Assembly: GCA_002919115.1 (NCBI GenBank)
Contig: PKER01000062.1
Location: forward strand, 1 to 5,706
Origin: a bacterium
GTDB lineage: Bacteria; Actinomycetota; Thermoleophilia; Solirubrobacterales; 70-9
DNA length: 5,706 nucleotides
Direction: 5' to 3'
The notes beneath the pieces were generated by a model. That model was not told the DNA's origin, did no database searches, and saw nothing but the letters and a program-made list of their open reading frames with translations. Positions 1 to 4,648 of this stretch are shown here, one piece after another (within the stretch, counting starts at the first letter, position 1; each line of letters starts with the position of its first letter). Position numbers and translations under genes: made by a program.

Positions 1-793
1 GGCCGCCGCCGAGGTCGCGCCGCCGCAGGAGCGCGAAGGCGCCGGCGACGAGCGCCGCCGTAGCGGCCGCCATCAGCGCGAGCGGCCACCAGCGCTCCTC
101 GCCGAACGGCTGGATCTCCTGCCCCCAGCCGATCGGGGAGAGCCAGCGCAGCCAGTCCGCCCCCGCGTCGGCGATCGCCCGGACGAGCCACGCCACCCCG
201 AGCGCGGCGAGCGCGATCCCCGTCGTCGTCCGCTTGCTCTCAAACAGCTGGGCGGCGAGCGCCGCGATCGCGGCGAACACGATCCCGAGCCCCGCGAACC
301 AGGCCGCGAGCGCCAGCGAGCCCACCGCCTCGTAGCCGACCGCGATCAGCGCGCCGAACGCCAGCGCGCCGGTCACCACCGACAGCGCGCTCGTGACGGC
401 GAGCGCCGCCGCCGTCGGGGCGTGCCGGCCGACCGCCGTCGAGAGCACCAGCTCCAGCCGGCCCGCCTCCTCGTCGCCGCGCGTGTAGCGGTTGACGAGG
501 AGGAGGGTCGCGAGCGCGACGAACAGCGAGTACCAGACGCCCGTCTCGAACGTGAGGATCCCGCCGATCGTCTCCAGGTTCACCGGGTTGCCCTGCGTCG
601 CCGCTACCGCGGTGTCGGAGGCGAAGCTCGCCGCGTACCGGGCGCGCTCCTCGGGCGTCGGGTACAGGTCCTTGAGGCTCACCGCGCTCGCCGCGAGTAG
701 CGCCGGGATCGCGACCGCGCAGACGGCGAGCAGCACCCGGTCGCGCCGCGCGTGCAGCCGGGCGAGGCGCGCCGTCCCCCGCAGCTCGCTCAT
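1..793 (-). CDS. ABC-2 type exporter permease, polyketide-antibiotic exporter-like (3' end cut by window)
   Basis: Membrane subunit of an ABC exporter. Reading leftward from the ATG at 793, 264 codons are visible and the frame is still open at base 1. The protein starts MSELRGTARLARLHARRD and has about six hydrophobic segments, near residues 18-38, 84-101, 126-153, 158-183, 190-207 and 236-256. Between segments 1 and 2 lies a loop with LYPTPEERARYAASFA, and after segment 2 the charged stretch RGDEEAGRLELV. Later come AAQLFESKRTT, WLSPIGWGQ and an arginine-rich RRRDLGGG. From memory, these match the first half of exporters annotated as 'exporter of polyketide antibiotics' (COG3559-like, roughly 520-540 residues), so about half the gene is present. 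Its ATG overlaps the ATPase stop codon (ATGA, 790-793), and with only a weak GGCGGA ahead of it, translation is probably coupled. The substrate cannot be read from the sequence. Confidence 0.88.
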   Translation of the reverse strand, partial: MSELRGTARLARLHARRDRVLLAVCAVAIPALLAASAVSLKDLYPTPEERARYAASFASDTAVAATQGNPVNLETIGGILTFETGVWYSLFVALATLLLVNRYTRGDEEAGRLELVLSTAVGRHAPTAAALAVTSALSVVTGALAFGALIAVGYEAVGSLALAAWFAGLGIVFAAIAALAAQLFESKRTTTGIALAALGVAWLVRAIADAGADWLRWLSPIGWGQEIQPFGEERWWPLALMAAATAALVAGAFALLRRRDLGGG

Positions 794-1701
794 TCCGCCG
801 GCGATTCCGAGGGCGCGGCGACGTCCCCGTAGTGGCGCAGGAACAGCTCCTCGAGCGTCGGCGGGCGGCAGGTGAGCGAGTGCACCTCGAGCGCGTTCAG
901 CTCCCGCAGCAGCGCGTCGAGCCGCGCCGTGTCCACCTGCAGCGCGATCCGGTTGCCGTCCACGTGCACGTCGTGCGCCCCCTCGAACCCGGCCAGCGTG
1001 GCGGGCGGGCGCACGGTCTCCGCGATCACCGAGGTGCGCGTCAGGTGCCGCAGCTCCGCGAGCGATCCCGACTCGACCGTCCGGCCCGCGCGGATGATCG
1101 TCACCCGGTCGCAGAGCGCCTCCACCTCGGCGAGGATGTGGCTCGAGAGCAGCACGGTGCGCCCCGAGTCGCGGAGCTCGTCCACGAGCTCGCGGAAGTT
1201 GGCCTCCATGAGCGGGTCGAGCCCCGACGTCGGCTCGTCGAGCAAGAGCACCTCGGCGTCGCTCGCGAGCGCGGCGATCAGCGCGACCTTCTGGCGGTTT
1301 CCCTTCGAGTAGGCCCGCCCGCGCTTGGTCGTGTCGAGCTCGAAGCGGCGCACGAGCTCGTCGCGGCGCGCCCGGTCGATGCCGCCGCGCAGGCTCCCCA
1401 AGAGGTCGATCGCCTCGCCCCCGGTGAGGTTCGGCCAGAGGTTCACGTCGCCGGGCACGTAGGCGACGCGCCGGTGCAGCTCCACGGCGTCGCGCCACGG
1501 GTCGCCGCCGAGCAGCCGCGCCTCGCCGCCGTCCGCGCGCAGCATCCCGAGCAGGATCCGGATCGTCGTCGACTTGCCGGAGCCGTTCGGGCCGAGGAAG
1601 CCGTGGATCTCGCCCGGCGCCACCGACAGGTCGAGCCCGTCGAGGGCCCGCGTCCTCCCGAACGTCTTGACCAGGTCCCTGGCCTCGATCACCGCCGACA
1701 T
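790..1701 (-). CDS. ABC transporter ATP-binding protein, DrrA-like exporter family
   Basis: Cytoplasmic ATPase subunit (303 residues) that should power the permease encoded directly downstream. Walker A is GPNGSGKST at residues 37-45, Walker B is VLLLDEPT at 151-158 (D155, E156), the D-loop is SGLDP at 159-163 and the switch His is H188 in SSHIL. The ABC signature is the variant YSKGNRQK (131-138) in place of LSGGQ. The usual Q-loop Gln position reads YVPGDVNLW (81-89) with Gly, as I recall being common in this exporter subfamily. A C-terminal extension of about 80 residues ends in PPTLEELFLRHYG, the usual tail of DrrA-type ATPases. The start is set at the ATG at 1701, which gives MSAVIEARDLVKTFG, the normal beginning of the domain. 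The frame stays open for 545 further codons upstream, but that stretch is an arginine/proline-rich shadow of the neighbouring gene. Only a weak AGGGTG precedes the ATG. Confidence 0.93.
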   Translation of the reverse strand: MSAVIEARDLVKTFGRTRALDGLDLSVAPGEIHGFLGPNGSGKSTTIRILLGMLRADGGEARLLGGDPWRDAVELHRRVAYVPGDVNLWPNLTGGEAIDLLGSLRGGIDRARRDELVRRFELDTTKRGRAYSKGNRQKVALIAALASDAEVLLLDEPTSGLDPLMEANFRELVDELRDSGRTVLLSSHILAEVEALCDRVTIIRAGRTVESGSLAELRHLTRTSVIAETVRPPATLAGFEGAHDVHVDGNRIALQVDTARLDALLRELNALEVHSLTCRPPTLEELFLRHYGDVAAPSESPAE

Positions 1702-1739
1702 CGCGACGCACCCTAGCGGGGGCGGCGGCACGCCGGGCG

Positions 1740-3197
1740 CTACTTGAAGAAGCGCTGGAGCTGCCGGTCGGCGAGCCCGCCGCCGGAGACGTGGTTGAGC
1801 TCGCGGATCGTCTCCCCGGTGCGCCCGTCGACGATCAGCGTGTACTCGATCTCGCGCGGCAGCGCGAGGTCGTCGGTGGGCACCACGGAGACCAGGTAGT
1901 ACGGGTCGCCGTCCTTGAAGGCGAGCCGCGGCTCGGCGACCTCGCGCAGGGTCACGGTGTAGCTGTGGCCGTCGGAGTCGCAGCAGCGCCGCTCCTCCCA
2001 CCGGAGCGGCAGCGCCCTGGCCTCGTTGATCGCCTCCTGGGTCGAGACGAGCCGCTCGCCCGCGCCCGGCCGCCAGACCTGCGTCTTGCCGGTGGTCGAG
2101 TCGGCGAGCACCACCGCCTTGGCGAGGTTGCTGCCGCCCTTCTCGCTGATGATCGTCACCCACACGGTGCGCTCGGCGTCGATCGCGGTCAGGTACGGCT
2201 GCTTGTTGCCGTCGCCGTCGATGATCTTGCCCTTGAACTCGTCCGAGCGCGCGAGCGCCTCGGCCTGGGCGCGCGCCACGGCCTCGGGGAAGATCCGCCC
2301 GCTGCGGGCGAGCTCGGGGCGCGCCGCCGCTTCTTCGGGCGTGAGGTCCTCGATCGTGCCGTCCCGGTGATAGACGAGCACGCCCTTCAGGTACGGGTAG
2401 CGGAAGGGGAAGCCCTTGTAGCCGACGTACGGGGCGATCGCGACCGCGGTGCCCTCCCCGGTCGGGATGAGCACCGGGTACTGCGTCCGGCTGAACGGGT
2501 GCTTGATCTTCGCCTGGCCCTTGAGCGTGTTGGGCGCGATCGCGGAGACCGAGTGGTCGAACCCGCCCTCGTGGATCGACGACTCGGAGAGCACGTCGTC
2601 GAGCGGCTTGGTCACGACCCCCTGCGACGGCCCGCTGAGCAGCGCCGGCTGCCACTCGGCGCTCCACATGAGCTCGCCGGTCTCCGGGTCGCGGACGAGG
2701 TGGGTCTCGCCGACGTCCGTGAAGCGGGGGTCGTCGTCGACGCTCGCACGCGGCAGCAGGCGCGGCTGGGTGCGCTGGGGCAGCTCGTCGACCAGCTCGT
2801 AATCGATCTCTGAGAGGCCGCTCGCGGGCGGGGAGAGGAGGGTGAAGAGGAGGCCGGCCGCGAGCACGGCGAGCCCGGCGAGGAGGCCCCAGCCGAGCGC
2901 GAACCGCGCGCGCCGCCGCTGCATCTTCTCGACCCGCTCGCGCAGCTTCGCGCTGGTTATGCCGGAGGCCATCTTCTCGAACGCCTTGGGGTTGGGGAGC
3001 GGCCGTGCGCCCGCGCCCGCGAGGTTGCGCACGCCGGCCGCGAGGAAGCCCACGACGATCACCGCGAGCAGCGGCAGCCACGAGAGCATCGGGTGCTGCC
3101 AGGCGAACAGCACGAACATGTGCCAGACGCCGGTGTAGACGATCGCGGTCAGGCCGGCGGCGACCACGATCCAGAAGAACAAGCGCGCGATTGTCAT
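1740..3197 (-). CDS. Unrecognised membrane protein with repeated PepSY-like extracytoplasmic units
   Basis: I do not recognise this 485-residue protein. It has three hydrophobic segments, near residues 5-24, 37-56 and 99-121. The loop between the second and third is basic (for example KMQRRRAR, 91-98), so residues 57-98 are probably cytoplasmic and about 360 C-terminal residues probably lie outside the membrane. That region contains four similar strand-turn elements: VRDPETGE (168-175), YHRDGTIED (276-284), LADSTTGK (364-371) and IVDGRTGE (455-462), with the Gly residues 90-106 apart. Alanine-rich helices near 305-317 and 386-396 and strands such as VWVTII and YYLVSVV come before the last two. 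This order resembles PepSY-type domains, which is inference. C405-C406 is the only cysteine pair. It is the first gene of a probable operon with the exporter, 38 bp upstream of the ATPase. The ATG start has GGGGGAG directly abutting it, an unusually short spacing, so the start is less sure than the frame. Confidence 0.85.
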   Translation of the reverse strand: MTIARLFFWIVVAAGLTAIVYTGVWHMFVLFAWQHPMLSWLPLLAVIVVGFLAAGVRNLAGAGARPLPNPKAFEKMASGITSAKLRERVEKMQRRRARFALGWGLLAGLAVLAAGLLFTLLSPPASGLSEIDYELVDELPQRTQPRLLPRASVDDDPRFTDVGETHLVRDPETGELMWSAEWQPALLSGPSQGVVTKPLDDVLSESSIHEGGFDHSVSAIAPNTLKGQAKIKHPFSRTQYPVLIPTGEGTAVAIAPYVGYKGFPFRYPYLKGVLVYHRDGTIEDLTPEEAAARPELARSGRIFPEAVARAQAEALARSDEFKGKIIDGDGNKQPYLTAIDAERTVWVTIISEKGGSNLAKAVVLADSTTGKTQVWRPGAGERLVSTQEAINEARALPLRWEERRCCDSDGHSYTVTLREVAEPRLAFKDGDPYYLVSVVPTDDLALPREIEYTLIVDGRTGETIRELNHVSGGGLADRQLQRFFK

Positions 3198-3242
3198 CTC
3201 CCCCGCGGTCGGCTGGCCCCCGTCTCTCCTCCGGGCAACGCG

Positions 3243-3248
3243 ACCCTA
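3243..3248 (-). promoter_or_regulatory. Possible -10 element of the leftward operon
   Basis: On the minus strand these bases read TAGGGT, fitting the loose actinobacterial TANNNT -10 pattern. Transcription would begin near 3236, leaving a leader of about 40 nt that includes GGAGGAGAG (3224-3232). No recognisable -35 hexamer lies 16-18 bp upstream, so support is weak. Confidence 0.22.
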
Positions 3249-3251
3249 CCA

Positions 3252-3267
3252 CCGCCGCAGGCGGCGG
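3252..3267. repeat. Perfect 7-bp inverted repeat in the divergent promoter region
   Basis: CCGCCGC (3252-3258), a 2-bp AG centre, then GCGGCGG (3261-3267). It sits about midway between the two divergent start codons, where an operator for a dimeric regulator could lie. Its pure G+C composition in a GC-rich genome means it could also arise by chance, and no regulator gene is in the window. Confidence 0.35.
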
Positions 3268-3309
3268 CCGCGGGCATTTTGGGGGCGGGGTTGACTCGAG
3301 TGGGAGACT

Positions 3310-3314
3310 GGGAG
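3310..3314 (+). promoter_or_regulatory. Shine-Dalgarno of the molybdopterin oxidoreductase gene
   Basis: GGGAG ends 8 nt before the ATG at 3323, which is normal spacing. It supports this ATG over start codons further upstream in the same open frame, which would put non-family sequence ahead of the conserved domain. Confidence 0.6.
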
Positions 3315-3322
3315 CCAAGCCC

Positions 3323-3934
3323 ATGGCCGATTTCATCTCACGCGGCTTTCAGGGCAGGCGCCGCCAGCCCGAGGAGCTCGCGGGCAGGCTCCCTCCGGGC
3401 CAGTACGTCGAGCGCGGCTTCCCGGTGCTCACCGCGGGCCCGACGCCGGACGTCCCGACCGCCGAGTGGTCGCTGCGGATCGACGGCATGGTCGCCGAGC
3501 CGGTCGAGTGGAGCTGGGCGGAGTTCTCGGAGCTCGAGTTCGAGGAGGTGCCCTGCGACATCCACTGCGTGACCAAGTGGTCCAAGCTCGGCACGAGCTT
3601 CCGCGGGGTCTCCGTCGACACCCTGTTCGAGCGCGCCGAGCCGCTCGCCCCGTACGCGATGGCGTACTGCTACGGCGGCTACACGACCAACCTGGCGCTG
3701 GAGGACCTCACCGACGGGAAGGCCTGGGTCGTGACCGAGCACGAGGGCGAGCCGCTGCCCCGCGAGCACGGCGGGCCGGCGCGGCTGCTCGTGCCGCACC
3801 TCTACTTCTGGAAGAGCGCCAAGTGGATCCACGGGCTGCGCCTGATGGACCACGACGAGCCCGGCTTCTGGGAGGCGAACGGCTACCACAACCGGGGCGA
3901 CCCCTGGAAGGAGGAGCGCTATTGGAACGACTGA
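3323..3934 (+). CDS. Cytosolic sulfite-oxidase-like molybdopterin oxidoreductase
   Basis: A 203-residue protein of the oxidoreductase molybdopterin-binding family (sulfite oxidase / YedY fold, Pfam Oxidored_molyb). The N-terminal part has LPPGQYVERGFPVLTAGPTP (23-42), then the strand EWSLRIDGMV (48-57). The predicted Mo-ligand cysteine is C82 in DIHCVTKWSK (79-88). The stretch HGGPARLLVPHLYFWKSAKW (149-168) and then IHGLRLMD match the family's conserved pterin-contacting end. The tail contains FWEANGYHNRGDPW (182-195), also typical. There is no twin-arginine signal peptide or membrane segment, unlike YedY/MsrP, and no heme or dimerisation domain, unlike true sulfite oxidases. It should therefore act in the cytoplasm and take electrons from, or give them to, a partner. 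The overlapping downstream flavin reductase gene is the obvious candidate. The substrate is unknown, and 'sulfite oxidase' describes the fold, not a demonstrated activity. A second cysteine, C78, lies four residues before the presumed ligand. Confidence 0.92.
   Translation: MADFISRGFQGRRRQPEELAGRLPPGQYVERGFPVLTAGPTPDVPTAEWSLRIDGMVAEPVEWSWAEFSELEFEEVPCDIHCVTKWSKLGTSFRGVSVDTLFERAEPLAPYAMAYCYGGYTTNLALEDLTDGKAWVVTEHEGEPLPREHGGPARLLVPHLYFWKSAKWIHGLRLMDHDEPGFWEANGYHNRGDPWKEERYWND
3908..3916 (+). promoter_or_regulatory. Strong Shine-Dalgarno that decides a TTG start
   Basis: AAGGAGGAG lies inside the last codons of the molybdopterin oxidoreductase gene. Its GGAGG core (3910-3914) is 7 nt before the TTG at 3922. 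No ATG or GTG is available in the downstream gene's frame near this site, so the ribosome site points to TTG as initiator and to translation of the second gene starting before the first ends. Confidence 0.7.
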
Positions 3935-4644
3935 CCCCGGTCGCCCAGCGGGCGCCGGGTCGCTGGCAGATCGCCACGGTCAAGGCGATCAAGGCCGAGA
4001 CGCCGCGGGTCAAGTCGTTCCGCCTGGAGCTGCCGATGTGGATGCCGCACCTGCCGGGGCAGCACTACGACGTGCGGCTCACCGCCCCGGACGGCTACCA
4101 GGCGCAGCGCTCCTACTCGGTCGCCTCCTCGCCCCTGGATGAGGGCGAGATCGAGCTCACCATCGACCGCATCGCGGACGGCGAGGTCTCCCCGTACTTC
4201 CACGACGTCGTGGTCGTGGGCGACCGGGTCGAGGTGCGCGGGCCCTTCGCCTCCTACTTCGTCTGGCGCGGTGAGTCCCCGGCCCTGCTCGTCGGCGGCG
4301 GCTCGGGGGTCGTCCCGCTGATGGCGATGCTGCGCCACCGCCGCCGCGCGATGCCCGAGGCGGAGATGCGGCTGCTGTACTCGGTGCGCGGTCCCGACGA
4401 TGTAATCTACGCCGACGAGCTCGGGGAGGAGACGGTCGTCACCTACACCCGGGCCACGCCCCCCGGGTGGACCGGCCACACCGGCCGGATCGACGCCGAG
4501 CTCGTCGCCTCCCTGGCCGAGCCGACCGCGACCGCCTTCGTCTGCGGGTCGAACGGCTTCGTCGAGGCCGCCACGCGGCTGCTCATGGAGGTCGGTGTGC
4601 CCGCCGAGCGCATCCGCACCGAGCGCTACGGGCCGACCGGCTGA
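3922..4644 (+). CDS. FAD/NAD(P)-binding reductase (ferredoxin-NADP reductase superfamily)
   Basis: Flavin reductase of 240 residues, likely cytoplasmic, moving electrons between NAD(P)H and a partner. The FAD domain comes first: PGQHYDVRL (45-53), then the flavin-binding RSYS (63-66) followed by VASSP, and GPFASYFVW (107-115). The nucleotide-binding domain begins with ALLVGGGSGVVPLMAML (121-137), followed by LLYSVRGPDDVIY (151-163) and CGSNGFVEAATRLL (208-221). It ends at RTERYGPTG, so there is no C-terminal or N-terminal 2Fe-2S ferredoxin domain such as phthalate- or benzoate-type reductases carry. The TTG start at 3922 is chosen because of the Shine-Dalgarno just before it. The resulting 13-bp overlap with the molybdopterin oxidoreductase implies coupled translation and a joint function. 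I recall similar pairs in other actinobacteria. Whether the reductase passes electrons straight to the Mo protein or through a ferredoxin encoded elsewhere cannot be told here. Confidence 0.9.
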   Translation: MERLTPVAQRAPGRWQIATVKAIKAETPRVKSFRLELPMWMPHLPGQHYDVRLTAPDGYQAQRSYSVASSPLDEGEIELTIDRIADGEVSPYFHDVVVVGDRVEVRGPFASYFVWRGESPALLVGGGSGVVPLMAMLRHRRRAMPEAEMRLLYSVRGPDDVIYADELGEETVVTYTRATPPGWTGHTGRIDAELVASLAEPTATAFVCGSNGFVEAATRLLMEVGVPAERIRTERYGPTG

Positions 4645-4648
4645 GCCG

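Larger units (their letters stand above)
3198..3322. promoter_or_regulatory. Divergent intergenic region
   Basis: This 125-bp gap separates the start codons of two divergent operons, so it must hold, or lie very close to, both promoters. It contains a 7-bp perfect inverted repeat (3252-3267) running into overlapping palindromes GCGGCCGC (3264-3271) and CCGCGG (3268-3273), a short AT-containing patch CATTTT (3275-3280), and purine-rich Shine-Dalgarno-like runs on both strands. No convincing -35/-10 pair is visible for either direction. I see no open frame that would be a small gene. Confidence 0.6.

Noticed and set aside
422..875. Plus-strand open frames opposite the permease and ATPase junction
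   Set aside because: Arg- and Ser-rich translations, antisense to a membrane protein with six hydrophobic segments; no ribosome site or domain.
832..1716. Plus-strand 294-codon open frame opposite the ABC ATPase
   Set aside because: It mirrors an ATPase with all nucleotide-binding motifs intact; its own product is Arg/His/Val-rich with no motif.
1791..2813. Plus-strand 340-codon open frame opposite the membrane protein gene
   Set aside because: Low-complexity Arg/Val/Leu/Gly-rich translation, no recognisable domain, and it is fully antisense to a gene with clear membrane segments. Long antisense frames are expected at this GC content.
3275..3280. CATTTT after the GC inverted repeat as a rho-independent terminator
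   Set aside because: The T-run starts 10 nt after the stem and no gene ends upstream of it on the plus strand, so there is no transcript for it to terminate.
3291..3296. TTGACT as a -35 box for the rightward operon
   Set aside because: With normal spacing the -10 would fall near 3314-3319, where the bases (GCCAAG) do not match, and transcription would begin at or after the ATG at 3323, cutting off the Shine-Dalgarno.
1702..3336. Same-strand open frame extending the ATPase upstream by 545 codons
   Set aside because: It is rich in Arg, Ala and Pro with no domain logic, overlaps the 485-residue membrane protein in another frame, and the ATPase domain has a normal beginning at the ATG at 1701. 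This is a high-GC artefact, not a fusion.
3338..3889. Minus-strand 183-codon open frame opposite the molybdopterin oxidoreductase
   Set aside because: No domain and typical shadow composition; the plus-strand frame carries the conserved Mo-ligand and pterin motifs.
3919..4479. Minus-strand 186-codon open frame opposite the flavin reductase
   Set aside because: Asp/Arg/His/Gly-rich shadow with no recognisable fold; the plus-strand frame has clear FAD and NAD(P) motifs.
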